Positions 1 through 14,320 of a stretch of 64,000 bases of DNA are shown here, piece by piece. The stretch's first letter is position 1, and every line of letters begins with the position of its first letter. Below the pieces are notes generated by a model, which worked only from the letters and a program-made list of their open reading frames with translations, was not told where the DNA came from and did no database searches. Made by a program: the position numbers and the translations under genes. The stretch is from Podospora pseudocomata (Eukaryota; Ascomycota; Sordariomycetes; Sordariales; Podosporaceae), in the NCBI RefSeq assembly GCF_035222375.1, contig NW_026946365.1, forward strand, positions 558,001-622,000, in the 5' to 3' direction.

Positions 1-1578
1 GAATTTGGTTCTTTGATATTCCAGGGGACATGTGGCGGTTCTAGGTTTCAAGGGGCACCTACCAAACGACGCTTTGGCCTGCATCCTCCACCAACGCCAT
101 GTGGCGGCCATGGCTGACAAAGCTCCAGGTCTTTTGACCATAGACAGCCCAGATGGCAACTGGTGCCGATTTTACTTTAGTCACGGAGATACCCAATGCT
201 TCAGGACCTGCCTTCACTATAACTGTTCCCCCAATATCCGATATGTTGGTCTGGCTTGATTCCAACACTCCGGGATTTGGACAACGCCGATCTTGGCAAA
301 CCTGTTCGCATATCTTGCTGATGCAGGCTCCCGAATGGCCAGTTAGGGTCGCCGGAGTTACTTGAGAACACCTGTGTCCGATATCAGTTGCTTCGCATCC
401 TAAAAAGCAGTGCTGGTAGAACAAAACCTGCCGGGTGCCTCGCCGAGCAACACTCCTGAGGATATGCTCGTTGACTGCGAAGGAGTTGTGCCAGGCAAAA
501 CCTCGTTTTTGGTGGTTGAAGCAAACTGGCCGCTCTTCGCGGTCTCCACATCCATCCGAGATAATTACCATCATGCAATGAGCACGCTGAGGAGGTACCT
601 GGTGGCACAGACCTCAGGCTTGTTTTCAGGCATGAGTAATGGCCGTCGACTCCAAGTTTCATGGTCAGATAGGGTTGGATGAACCATGGCAGCTTACTCA
701 CAGCACCATACTGACACTAGGGAATGATTCCTCGTCTCGATATTCACCTATGGTTTGTTGAAAGACGAACAATTCGGAGTATTGTTATTCAAACGAAACA
801 TGTACCGTAAAACAAACTGATGAGGGGTCTCCGGAGGTCAGTCGGGGTTGTCGGACACTTTTAACCAAACAGACAGTGACACAGATATATGTCTATGTCA
901 ATGCTGGAATTCTACTATCTCGGTCCCGCGCTGGCGGATCCGAGTAACAGTAACTTAACATCCCAATAAATAGGTCAATTCCAAATACCCCGTTACATAG
1001 TTGGTGGGATTGTTGCTGACACCTACCTATATATGGAAAGATAAGTTTGTGGGGTTGCCCAATCATGACAAATAAGTTATACCCCGCGCCAAAAGCTGCC
1101 ATTGACAAGACAGGAACCACAACGTTTTGTCGAATTGGTCTTTGTGAGTCCGATCCTCGTGGCAGGTCTACTCGGATGAGAAGCTCTCACAGGAAACAAG
1201 GAGTTTTTCCAGTGCTTCCAAATTCCCCATTATTACCCGATCCGGGGGAACGGGAGATGCAGGTATTTGGAAAACAACCCTGTGATAGTACCTTATCTCA
1301 CTGTTGTCTGGGTCTGCCGATCCGCAAGCGGCGCTTGGGACTGTCTCTTGTGTCCCGTCAGGAACTTGAACCAGCCCCGGAGCTTATTCACATTGTACAT
1401 TCGGGACAGTAGGTGAGTTAGTGCTCGTTTGAGTATTTAAAGACGTTGATCGTCCCCTCTTTGTTGAACTTGCTCTCCATCTTTCATCTCACAACATCCA
1501 GTCTCATCAAACTTTGCTTGACTTGTTACCTTATCTTTCACTTGTATATCTTACACTTGACCATATACTCAGCTCAAC
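1..1578. other. Left-edge spacer with no supported gene
   Basis: Several overlapping open frames occur at 32-701 on both strands, the longest being 171 codons on the minus strand (574 to 59). It is rich in cysteine and histidine but has no signal peptide, domain or intron signals that I recognise, and the opposite strand is equally open, so I do not call a gene. The stretch 700-1440 shows nothing coding. The 130 bases before position 1579 are rich in CT and CA tracts, which fits the 5' leader of the next gene. Confidence 0.5.
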
Positions 1579-2618
1579 ATGCCTCTCTCCGGACACTGCC
1601 TTTGCAAAGCCGTCACCTACAAGGTCGACATTGACGCCCCTCTCCTCACTGGCTATGACCACTGTGATGATTGCCAGCGTCAATCGGGCTCTACCTACTG
1701 TAAGATTATCCCGTCATTATTCCTACGTCACTGCCCGGACTTGAGGTGCTACCCCGCCTCGGACCTGGCTCCAACCCCACCACCGTTTCGATCTTATCAG
1801 ATCGCTAACAAATTCGATGTAACAGCCCTTGTAGTCGTGGTTCCCAAGGACAAGCTTGAAGTCAAGGGACCCGTCAAGAAGTGGAAGGGCACTGCCGACT
1901 CCGGGAATGCCGTCTGGCGTTGGTTCTGCGAGGAATGCGGCTCTCCCATTGCTCACGACCCCGATGCCGCTCCCGAGATCATTGCCCTCAAAGGTGGCAG
2001 CTTGGATACCGAGCTCAAGAAGGACTTGAAGCCTGTGAGTTATTAGTCAATCTGAGCAAGAACTGGAAGCTAACAGAAGCATAGGACACCGAGATCTGGA
2101 CTGCCAGCAAGCTTCCCTTCTGCCAGGAGCACCTGGCGAAGCCTTTCGTGCACATGCCCCAGTAAATACTTACTATCTTTTCTAATCATTGATTGATCTG
2201 GCATAGCACTCGCATAGCAAACTGGGAGGATAGGGACTAGCATATGAAGGGGCTGAGAAGGCTGATTAAATGAATCAACTCAACTTTATATAGCGATGGC
2301 GAACCAGACGAAAACAAGAAGAAATCCAAAGGCAAGGCCGTGTCCAAGACCCCAGCGAATGCGGGAACCAAGATCTCCAAACCAGTAAAATCGAAGATAC
2401 CTACCCCGGCGAAGACAGCTGCAAGTAAGAATAAGTCCACGACGCAAGCGTTCACAAGTAATACCAAGCCCGCGAATAAAACCAAGACCACGGCGGCGAG
2501 TAAAGTATCCGGCAGTAAGGTAGCCAAGGAGGATGTCACTGGGATAAGACGGAGTCCACGTTTTAGACCCCGTGGCGGAGATCCATTCCCGAAGAGTCCC
2601 ATGCCAGAATGGGTTTGA
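1579..2618 (+). CDS. GFA/CENP-V-fold protein with optional lysine-rich tail
   Basis: Zinc-binding protein of the GFA (glutathione-dependent formaldehyde-activating-like) fold; its substrate cannot be told from sequence. Seen: GHCLCKAV near residue 6, CDDCQRQSG near residue 29, and FCEECGSPIAHD in the middle, the usual CxC, CxxC, CxxCG zinc set. Exons 1579-1699, 1826-2034 and 2085 onward join in phase. Without further splicing the protein stops at 2163-2165 (136 residues), the normal family length. A GTAAAT donor at 2162 and a TATATAG acceptor ending at 2293 join in phase to exon 2294-2618, replacing the stop with a tail of about 107 residues rich in Lys, Thr, Ala and Pro and ending near RRSPRFRPRGG (243 residues in total). 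The tail looks nuclear or nucleic-acid-binding, which is inference. The short form is the conservative model; the long form explains an otherwise orphan open frame. Confidence 0.75.
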
Positions 2619-3066
2619 GGAGATGGGCCGTTGTTTGGTCCGCCATCAAAACGAAGTCGAGGTAGGTGAATGCTGTAAAACCACCGCATACATACTCCCT
2701 GTTTTACTGCCGAGGAAGTCTCCATTTCCAGGTCCATCTATTGGGGGCTATCGACCTGTAGGTTGACTCAACATCGCTTGAAACTGAACCGTCGCGGACC
2801 AAGAACGTCGTGTAACAGTAAAAAAACAGAAGTAGGTATCACCACCGGGCCAACAAATAGCAAGTCCAAATTTCCACCCTCGTACAACTCCGTTCCTGGA
2901 GCCAAGCTGACATAGCAGCGGTAGAAAAAGTCATTCAGGAGTTTCAGGAGTCAAGGTTCGAAACACTGTATCTACTATCAAAACGCCAGCTAGGCAGTAA
3001 AAGACAAAAAACACAATCCCATTCAACTACATCCAACATGAGATTATAAATACCCTTTCATGTTAC
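2619..3066. other. Convergent 3' spacer
   Basis: Spacer between two convergent genes. It presumably holds both 3' untranslated regions. No open frame with coding character and no repeat seen. Confidence 0.5.
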
Positions 3067-4757
3067 TCACCTTCCATAACCCCCCTGCAACCAACTCCTC
3101 CCACCTTGTCCCCCTTGCTGTCCCTCACCACCCTGGCCCTGTGGCCTCTCATCAGGAGTATAAAATCTCTCATCCGCCAGACTCATCGGGCTCAACTGCC
3201 CAGGATCACTCCCATAAAGCTCAAACCTCGCACTATCACTCCTCTGAACTCCCCCCGCTTGCCCAACATCACTCTCCGTAACCCCACTCACACTCCCCAT
3301 CCCCGTCCCCCCCGTAGCCGTCGTCGCCTGCCTCCTAACACCCCCCTCGGCAATCTCCACAGGCCGCTGTATCTCCCCGGGATCATTAGGCATAACCGGC
3401 ACCCCCTGCCCCGTAAAATTCGCCGACGGCGCCGGAATAGGTGACATCATATTCGGAAAGTAAGCCTGCTGGTCAACCCCCGGTGTCGTGCTCGTTGACT
3501 GAGGATTAGGACTCCCAACATACCCACCACCACCACCGTTGGGGTAATAACCCCCAAGATTATCCGGCGGCGACGGATCAGAATACGGCCCTGGCCGCGC
3601 CTCAGGACCGGTGTACTCCTGCGTCCCAAACGGTACCCGTCCGCTCTGCACCTCCGACGCGGCTGGTCCTCCCCGGCCGTCTTCCGTCCCGCCAATGAAT
3701 CGGGGAACTCCAGAAGCGGAAGTCGCAGTCCCAGCTTGGGTGCGGCCTTTGCGTCTGCGGTGCCAGTACCATGTTGCTGCACCTATTAAGATTCCGGCTG
3801 CAATGACGACGCCTACCGCTATGCCGGCTTTGGCGCCGACGGAGAGGTCGTTCGAGACGTTTGCCTCGTTGCGGTCGATGGAAGAGATGTCGCTTCCTGT
3901 CGGGATGACGGTCGTCATGGCACACACCGGGGAGCCGTCAGACTGGGAACAGGCGAGGGTGTTGGGGCAGCAGCCGCCTCCTAGACTGCTGGCGCAGGTT
4001 ATTTGCCCTTGGGTGCAGCCTGATGGGACGGGGGTTAGTAAAGGGGGGGTGGAGGGGGCAATGGTGTTGAGGCATAGGGAAGAAGTGCCGCAGGTTTGGC
4101 CGTGGCGGCAGCAGGCGCCGCCAAAGTCTAGGGGGCAGCCGTAGTAGGAGATTTGAGGGCAGCGGCGGGGGCAGCAGGCGGAGGAGGTGGTGGTTACGGG
4201 GGTGTTGGAGCTGGTGCGGGTGACGGTGACGAGGCATTGGTATTTGTCTGCTGCGCAGGGGGAGTCACAGGTCGAGCCGATGCGGCAGCAGGCGGCTTCG
4301 AAGGGGTTGGTGCTATTGATGATGCAGCTGTTTGGATGTTAGTATATGAGCCGGTGTGTGTAACTGTGGTTCCATGACGCCGGACAGGCGCATAGATCCT
4401 CTAAAGACCTTTGAACTTTAGGGGAAGACCTACTATTGATTATTCGGACAACAGAATCGTTCTCCTGGAGGCCCCAGCTCGCCGCCTGTGATATTGTCAG
4501 TGATAATGCTTGAGGGAAGACGATGAGAACTTACATGGATGCATATCATCTTGAGGGCATCCAACCTGCCTCTTCTCCATTGGAAATCCCGGTATGGCAT
4601 AGAAGGCTCGCGGCATCAAGTATCCCTCATGTGGATGGGATGTTTCCATCGCGGCAAAGCGCTCATGGCTGCTGGTGGTGGACGGAACGGCAGCGCGGAC
4701 GTCCCGGACAACGAACAGAGCCGCAATGAGTGCCCGCGCAATTATTGAGGGAACCAT
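3067..4757 (-). CDS. Cysteine-rich single-pass membrane protein
   Basis: Predicted surface protein of 511 residues, function unknown. Exons on the minus strand are 4757-4535, 4485-4434 and 4327-3067; splice phases agree exactly. In order: signal peptide (MVPSIIARALIAALFVV), an ectodomain with many paired cysteines (FCCPNN, AACCRIGSTC, ACCPRRC, GGACCRHGQTC, GGGCCPNT), a Ser/Thr/Asn-rich stalk, one transmembrane helix (AGIAVGVVIAAGILIGAA) followed by a basic stop-transfer stretch (WHRRRKGR), then a cytoplasmic tail of about 230 residues rich in Gly, Pro and Gln that contains FELYGS. This layout is common among fungal plasma-membrane sensors and wall-associated proteins, but I cannot assign a named family. 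The cysteine pattern repeats loosely three times, which suggests internal duplication of a small disulfide module. Confidence 0.8.
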
Positions 4758-6139
4758 CGTGAGAAGGCGCGCAAAGTAAACTCAGGCTAATTAGATGAGT
4801 AAGTAAGGCACCGAGACCATGACTGAGAACATCGCCACCATCAACAACAACGCCGCCGAGGATGGAGAATGGGGTGAAAGAGCAAAAACTCGAGATGTCA
4901 ATTCGATAGTTCCATGGTGGTGTAGTCGTTGGAAAATCCAACCCGGCCTGGTTTACGAATACTTATGCATGTCAGCAGCGCAGCACCTCTTCCCAAACCC
5001 TTCTCGTAGTTCCCGATCGAGCTGTTTGGTGTGAACACCCCCCATGGAAATAAGGACCCAGATCACCGGCCGGGGTTCTTCAATGCCCGTGGACAGGGGT
5101 CATGGAGGGGTCTTGAGCGCGATGGAGCTGTCGTTGCTACCCTTCCTCTTCCAGATGAAGATGGTGGCTGTGGGTTGGCCGACCGCAGTCACTCCCAGTT
5201 GAAGAGCCAATAGTGGCAGAGGATGCACGGCTCCCGTCTTTTGCCCTCCAACCCGGATAGATGACAATCTTTAAAATGGATTTCCATAAGGCGGTGCTCG
5301 GTAAAGGAATTGTAAATGCAGAAGGAGGAGGCCAACGGCTGCTGGTTTTCACATGCTAGTTTGTTGGTGTTGGTGAAAGCGCCAAGGGTTACTTCAAGAA
5401 TGTCAGCAAAGTTGAGCTTCCGACGGGGATCTCCAAGCGTGGTGTATGGTTCGCTGATACAAGGTGAGAGCATGCCGTAAGGTGAGAGCTCACACCTCAC
5501 CTCAGACGAACCATAGGTAACCCAAGTCGAAAAAGGGTCCTATTTGTGAGAGCATATTGGCGGGGCTCTAGGATGATTAGAGAGATAATGGGGGTCGTGG
5601 TTGTTCGAATCCCATGGACGAGAGTGGTCATTGTAAAGATGTTATGTCGTTATCCTCATCCAAACACCCATTCCTGCCTCGTCTCTCGGCGTAAGAACGC
5701 ACCGAGTGGCCGTGAAATCCATCATGAAATCAACGACATCACCGATCTCCAGATATGAATTAAGGTTTTGGGGCACCCCAAGGGCACGGTGCTGTCAAAA
5801 TATAGTGCGGGCCCCCAGCGGGGTACCCCAGCGCTAGCAGCTGGCGATTGCTATACCGCATAGGACGGCCCCGTTAAGTGCGATTTCGGCGTGGCTGCCC
5901 CGCGCACTAGGGCCAGATACCGACAAACCGAGCCGGGGAACCCCTCCGCCGCCCACCCCCCGTCCCAGCATCAACACCGCACATCCAGCCAACGACGGGC
6001 GTCTTCAAAGGGGTCACTGCAACAAAGTTGAATGCCGCACTGCCGCAGCTTGACGTAGTGGGCTCCTTTTCCACATACTCCACCCACACAACCGAAACTC
6101 GATAAACCGATTACCCATTCCACGATAGCCGTCGCCAGC
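4758..6139. other. Divergent promoter region before SNF1
   Basis: About 1.4 kb between divergent genes. A 103-codon minus-strand frame (5500 to 5189) has fairly protein-like composition but no recognisable domain, signal or splice support, so I leave it as unproven. The 3' half is GC-rich, with CreA-type hexamers near 5811-5831. The last 150 bases are CA-rich, like fungal 5' leaders. Confidence 0.5.
5811..5831. promoter_or_regulatory. Cluster of CreA/Mig1-type hexamers upstream of SNF1
   Basis: Three matches to the fungal carbon-repressor consensus SYGGRG lie within 21 bases: CTGGGG on the minus strand at 5813-5818, GCGGGG at 5818-5823 and CTGGGG on the minus strand at 5826-5831. They sit about 310-330 bases before the SNF1 start codon. 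CreA/Mig1 is a known downstream target of SNF1 in yeast, so feedback on the kinase gene is possible. The motif is short and common in GC-rich DNA; binding is not shown. Confidence 0.35.
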
Positions 6140-8572
<2,433 letters not shown>

Positions 8573-9178
8573 TTATTGCATATTAATAGAATTCTGATAT
8601 TTCCGCGGATGGAGAAGATCAACATTATTTCTTCCGTTTCTCTTTGTTTTGCTGTGTATTTGCTGAGAAGGGTTGCTGTTTGTCTGTTGCTTTGTGGAAT
8701 TCCCATCACTTGACGGCTGGGGTTGGAGGACGAATTGTATCATTCCAGTTAGCTGGATCTGTGTGTTTGATACCTGTCTGTAGTCGAAATCGGGGCTGTG
8801 GCCCCCTATCTGTATCATCGACATGCAATGCCGGTAAGGCCGCACCCGCCTCATAGGCAAGCATGTTGAGGTGGACCCATGGGGCCACAGGCTGCTGTTT
8901 TAGCTTCACAGCATGTGTTGTGTGAGGGAGCCTCTCCAATCATCTCCAATTACGGCTCTTACAACTCGTGGCCCTGTCATATGGAAAGCGAACCGACGAA
9001 TCGGATGTCACCATGTTAATCTATCCTGTACTTCACACAAGAGCTGAAGCACTACTACCCGTCTCCATAAGGATGATCTGCTCTAGGTGGAACGATACTT
9101 ATACCGTGCACCCTCGTAGGCTGGCCATTCTGGCATGAGCCATGATCCAGGCTGACTTCAGCACACTGAGCTGTAACA
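8573..9178. other. Spacer, SNF1 3' region and DUF3176 promoter
   Basis: No gene seen. The first part is AT-rich and fits a 3' untranslated region; the remainder has short open frames on both strands without coding character. Confidence 0.5.
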
Positions 9179-11396
9179 ATGGCAACTAACTCACCACGAT
9201 GTGACGGACACCAATACGCACAGGTCTCAGGACCAGCGTCGCCGCAAACCACGGCGACAGGAGGGCGCGTTTCCATGGAGCCGCCGTCAGTGCTCCTTTC
9301 ACCGCCGAGTCGTTATGCCAGTCCAGTATCACCTTTCCCCCAGACCGAACACCACAAGAAGTCGAGCAATATCACATTCGTTCCCATCGTCGATACGGAC
9401 GAAGATCCGCAATATGGCCACACGCCAACGAGAAAACCAGCCACTTGGACTTGGTCGGCAATTGACAACTGGTGGCCTGAGATCGCCAGCTCCTTGCTCA
9501 GTCTCTTGTGTATCCCAGCCATCTTATCCTCTTACGCAGCTATGATGACCGCCCGCTCTCAGAGTGGCACCTCACTATCACACTCAACACCGTGATTGCT
9601 TTCATATCCACCATCTGCCGAATGTCCTTCATTTATCCTCTGGTACAGGCCCTTGCTCAGCAGAGATGGAGCTGGTTCAAAAGCCCTAGGTCTCTAGACG
9701 ATTTTCGTGTATTTGACGAGGCCTTTAGGGGGGCATGGGGCAGTTTGTTGTTGATGATTAGAATGAAGGGGAGGTAAGCATTCATGATTTCACCACGCAT
9801 GATTGAATGGTGCTGGATATTGACAATATTTGTATGAAGGCCACTGGGAATTGTCAGCTGTCTCGTCCTCATCACAAGCATCGCTACCTCGACTCTCACT
9901 CAGTCTGTCGTCACTTACCCAAGTCGCATGGTGCCTGTCATGGGCAACGACACGGCTGTTGCGAAAAAGTTGACGAGTTCTACTATGTCTCAGGCAACCG
10001 CGCTAGTAAGTAGGATGCCGCTGTTGAGACAGCGTAACTCAGCTAACATGTGGCCAAGATGGGCGCTTGTTTCCCCTTCAGCAAGCCCTACGAAGCAGCG
10101 GTTCTACCACACCCACACAACTTGTGCCCTATCTACCACCCACCTGCCGAACTTCCGAGTGCACATGGCCCGAATTCAACACCATGGCAGTTTGTGTAAA
10201 CATGACCAGTGCGTGCGGAGTACAACCACGAGCAGAAATTCCCAGGCTAATCACTGCGGGCAGATGTCACAAGCCTCCTCACCTACGACGACCTAATCCC
10301 AGGAACATCCGAGTGGCACAGAGGCGGCAAACCAAGAACAAACGTCAACCTACCCAACGGAGTCAGCTTCCAGCCCTACCCCTACAGAAAAGCCGGTCGA
10401 CAGATCGGTCTCGATGTTGGCATCGGAGCAGGTCTCACCTCCAACTGGTCAGAGCCGCAGCGAAAACAGGAGATTGCCTCCCTCTCCTTCAACGGAACAG
10501 AAAGCCAGAAAGCCGAACTGACGAGCGTTTTCCTCTTGTATTCTGATCCCATCCGGGCGACAGAGGTGATGTTTCACTACTGCGTCAACAGATACAACAT
10601 GTCAATATCGGAAAACGTGCCCAAGATCCAGCTTTTGGAGTCTAGTACAAAGGTCGAGTATCACGATGCTGAACACTCTCACATGTACAAAACTCTTGTC
10701 GATCCTCAAAACTCGAGTGTGACGTACAAATTCGGGTCGGCGTCTAATCACTTTCTTACTGGGATGCTGAGGGATTTTTTCATGGAGAATTCCACTGATA
10801 GATCGATGATGGGGACGATGAGGGATATGTTTTCTGTGTTGCTGTATCAGCTCCCTTTTTCGAAGGGGAACGACGATAGAGAGGAGAGGGATGAGCAGGG
10901 GTTAGATGATTTTGGGTATGATGTTGTTAGGAATATGTCGTTGAATGTGTATGTTTTTCCCTCCCTTTATTATTCCCCCCTTTGATCGGCTGGCTGATTG
11001 TACGGATGGCAGTATGTTTGACAGCACGACGCAAGCTGTTTCCAGTCTGGTCAGTGGCACGGCTTGGCAGGAGGAGAGGTATATCTCTGTTCGGTGGGAG
11101 TGACTTTCTCTTGTGGCGGCGCAGATTGGGTTGGCGCTGGTGGTTTGGTGTTGGTTATGGTTCAAACTGCGAGGTTGGGGGTGCCGGTGGTGAAGAGCGA
11201 TATTTTGCCGGCGTTTTTTGCTGTTGGGTTGGCGGAGAGGGCGGAGACTGAGAGGGGGCGGGTGAGTGATGTTGGGTTTTCTCCAGAGGTGAAGAAGAAC
11301 GGGGCGAAGCCGGAGGAGAGCTTTGCTTTGATGGGAGAGCTGCAGAAGACGCAGAAGGGGAAGTGGGTTTTGGAGGGCTTGTATAGGAGGAGGTGA
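9179..11396 (+). pseudogene. DUF3176 membrane protein, upstream copy, damaged
   Basis: Host-gene copy of the fungal DUF3176 family (membrane proteins of unknown role). Exons 9179-9773, 9840-10005, 10082-10208, 10264-10948 and 11013-11396 splice in phase, and the landmarks are in order: DNWWPEIASS, YDDRPLSEWHLTITLNTVI, QALAQQRWSWFK, DEAFRGAWGSLLLM, CRTSECTWPEFNTMAVC, YCVNRYN, RYISVRWE and, near the end, the conserved VQTARLGVPVVKSD and SFALMGELQKTQKGKWVLEG. Three lesions break it: a one-base frame change between about 9505 and 9530 inside the first transmembrane segment, a TGA at 11101 where the family has TGG (RWEWL), and a one-base frame change near 11140-11150. No canonical intron explains these. 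The rest is well kept, so inactivation looks recent; sequencing error for the single-base shifts cannot be excluded. Confidence 0.8.
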
Positions 11397-11959
11397 TCTT
11401 GGGAGTAATAGGGAGAAGTAATGATAGGTATGAGGGAGCCTTTTTTGGAGCTACCTGATGGTTACCTACCTACCGAGTTGATATGCCTTGAGGCTTGTTG
11501 ACCGTTTTTCAAGACCTATTTAACATGTGATGAGACCCAGAAAGACGATTGGAAGAATCTGCTTTGAAGACCTTTCGGTAGCTTCAAGTAGGCTCCTGTA
11601 TAGTGTCTAAGGTATTTCAACCTCACTGTTACCTAGTATAAAATTGATTGGAAAATGAGACAAAGGACTTTGAGCCAAAGTCTGGCAGTCGAAGAGAGAT
11701 GAATGAACCGACCAATGAGCCCACAGACGGCAGCGAACTTCTAATATACATAGCCGAGCTATGGAAGTGCCTTACTTTATTTTCCGTCTTTTATCTCATA
11801 CTCAGGCAATATCAAATGTGGCCGATTGTACCTCCTGTTGAGTCATGCCGTTCCACAAACTGAAGATATATCTGCGTCGGGGACGTACTTCGCCATCAAG
11901 CCGTGAAGTTGTATACCATCACGGATTGGTGAGTAGGTACGCCAGCGTCTTCAGACGTG
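11397..11959. other. Spacer between the two DUF3176 copies
   Basis: AT-rich spacer with no supported gene. It presumably contains the upstream copy's 3' end and the former promoter of the downstream copy. Confidence 0.5.
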
Positions 11960-14064
11960 ATGATGTCTCCCAACCAAGACACCACGACACTTAAAAACCC
12001 CCTCGGGGCAATTTTTTGGAAACCTGTCAACCTGCAGCACAGCTACCGATATGGCACAAAACACTCACCTCATGAGAAAAACCCCAATATCGACATGATT
12101 CATCACGCTTCACTACGGTCGCTAGGCACGATGCTGCCTGGCCCGATCGAAGCCTCGTCCATGGTTTTCCTTCCAGCCAGTCCATATAACAGTCCAGCAA
12201 CGGTTACATTGTCCGCAAAAAGACCTGTTTCTAAACTCCGGACAGCAGTGATTAATTGTGGGCAGGAACTGGCTAGCATTGCTTTTAGTCTTTGCCTGTG
12301 GCTTCCCATAATCATCGGTATATTGCACGTTTATGATGGGCGCCCTCTGGCGGACTGGCCGCTTCCAATTACACTCAACGCCCTTATCGCTTTCATTTCA
12401 ACTGCCTGTCTTCTCATTAATGCAGGCTCTCGCTCAGCAACGGTGGGATTGGTATAAGCCCAAGGTCACTTGGCGATTTTAGTGTTTTTATGAGGCTTCG
12501 AGAGGAATATGGGGAAGTGTGAGACTGATGGGTACAATGGGAGGAAGGTAAGAAGTCTACACCAGCCTTAGAATTTGGCATTCCATAACTAACACTTCCT
12601 ATACAGGCCGCTGAGTAGTAGGACATGCCTTGTTTTAGTCACAAGTCTTGCGACGTCAACCATGACTTAAGCCGCCGTCACTTATCCCGTCCGTTTTATT
12701 CCTGTTAATGACGTCGAGTCTGCTGTGATTGCGAGATGCACTGGGTCGAGAAACATGAGGGCATTGAATCCGTAAGCAACACTTCCTAAAGCGGCGGGAA
12801 TAATACAGTTTTGACCTGGAATAAAGCTATAAATTCAAGCGACTTCCCGTGAGCAGCCCTTTAACTCTGTCATCTCATAATTCGGCATCACGAGTACCAA
12901 TCTGTAAGACCGCAAAACGCACATGGCCCGCGTTCAGTACCATGGAGGTCTGCGCGAAAACTGCAGGTAACGAACGGGATAAAACTCAAGCCAGTAAAAC
13001 CAACCCCCGACGTCTCAGGTACCTTTACCATGGTCGCAGGGATCACTGACCCATATTGGTCTCGTTCAAGCCTCTCTTCACTGTGCTTTAATGGGACTGA
13101 TGAACATAAGGTGCAAATCGCAAGTCTTTTTTGCCCTGGCAGATTTGCCGTTCTATCGCGCATACGAAGTCATATTCTACGACTGCGTCAACCGATACCA
13201 AGTATCAGTATCTGAAAACATACCAACGACAGAACTGATTTCGTCAACCGCTCACACAAACGTTGGTGACGGTGGGCAGTGGTTGATCGACAAAGAAGAC
13301 CCTCTTATCACATACCTGGTTTCCAAAGGCTATAGCACATTCACGTCCAAGAACCTGAACGACCTCTTCCTCCAAAGCAATGAGTTTGGACAAATGCTAT
13401 GGGAGTGGTGGTCATACTATAATAATTCCAAAGACGGACAAAATTGGACAAGCCAAGACTTGCATCTTGACTCCGTTATCCATAAAATGTCACAGAATCT
13501 TGCTGCTGAGCTCACCAATGAGTATGTCAGACTTTCGCTTCTCAGCTTCAAGCTTCCCAGCGCAAAAATGATATCGACCCCTACCCACTCATCCGAGCAT
13601 CTCAGCTAACAATCTTGCATCACAGCCTCCTCGATCCCAGGAGTGAGGATGTTAGCCTCGCGTTGGGAACAGCATGGCAACAGGAGATCTAGATCTCAGT
13701 CCGTTGAGAGTGGCTTTTACTTATCGCCGCACAGGTTTATCTATCTCTCATTGTCCTCATCATGGTCATAATCCAGACATCAGATTTCGGCCTCCCCGTG
13801 GTCAAGAGCTCCATCCTGCTTGTTTTCTTTGCTGTTGGAATGGCCGACAGAACGAAGATAGAGAATGAACATGGGGGAGGGGCTGCCGGATTAGCCACCT
13901 CTGGCTTGACAGACGAGGAGAAAGACATTGGCCCGGAAAAGGCATCTAAACGGGGCAAGAAGATGGACAAAACAACACCCAAAGAAAGCTACGCCTTGCT
14001 TGGGGAGCTACAAAAGACACAGAATGGAAAATGGGCTCTCACGAGTGTGTACCGGGAAGGCTGA
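11960..14064 (+). pseudogene. DUF3176 membrane protein, downstream copy, heavily damaged
   Basis: Second tandem DUF3176 gene, clearly homologous to the first along its length: VYDGRPLADWPLPITLNALI, QALAQQRWDWYKPK, TWPAFSTMEVCAKTA, YDCVNRYQVSVSENI, EWLLLIAAQ, VIIQTSDFGLPVVKSS and SYALLGELQKTQNGKWALTS. The opening frame stops at 12455-12457 after a frame change around 12410. A TAA interrupts STMT(Q)AAVTYP near 12670, where the other copy has CAG. TAG and TGA stops interrupt ISVR(W)EWLL near 13690-13705. Further frame changes lie between. Several stops fit C-to-T or G-to-A change, as expected of RIP. The long C-terminal frame 13762-14064 is still open and well conserved, and carries an extra acidic and lysine-rich insertion relative to the first copy. 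Confidence 0.82.
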
Positions 14065-14320
14065 CGATAAGCGTCCACCAGAGCTTCATCTCGATCTAGT
14101 ACAACCAGAAATTCTAACAAGACAATCAACAAGGGATGCGAACACTAGTATAAATATATACAAAAGGCTGGACAATATATACAATGGCAGGCCTTACAGC
14201 GCAGCACACATGGAGGATCGATATTAACGAAAGTGAAACATCACGTTCTCAGCCTCAAACATTTCTTCTGGGAGATCTATTACTCGTTGCCTTGTCCAGC
14301 AAGTTCGACTCTATCCTGCC

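Noticed and set aside
59-574. 171-codon minus-strand frame at the left edge
   Set aside because: Some protein-like stretches and several cysteines, but equally open plus-strand frames and no recognisable family; kept only as a note.
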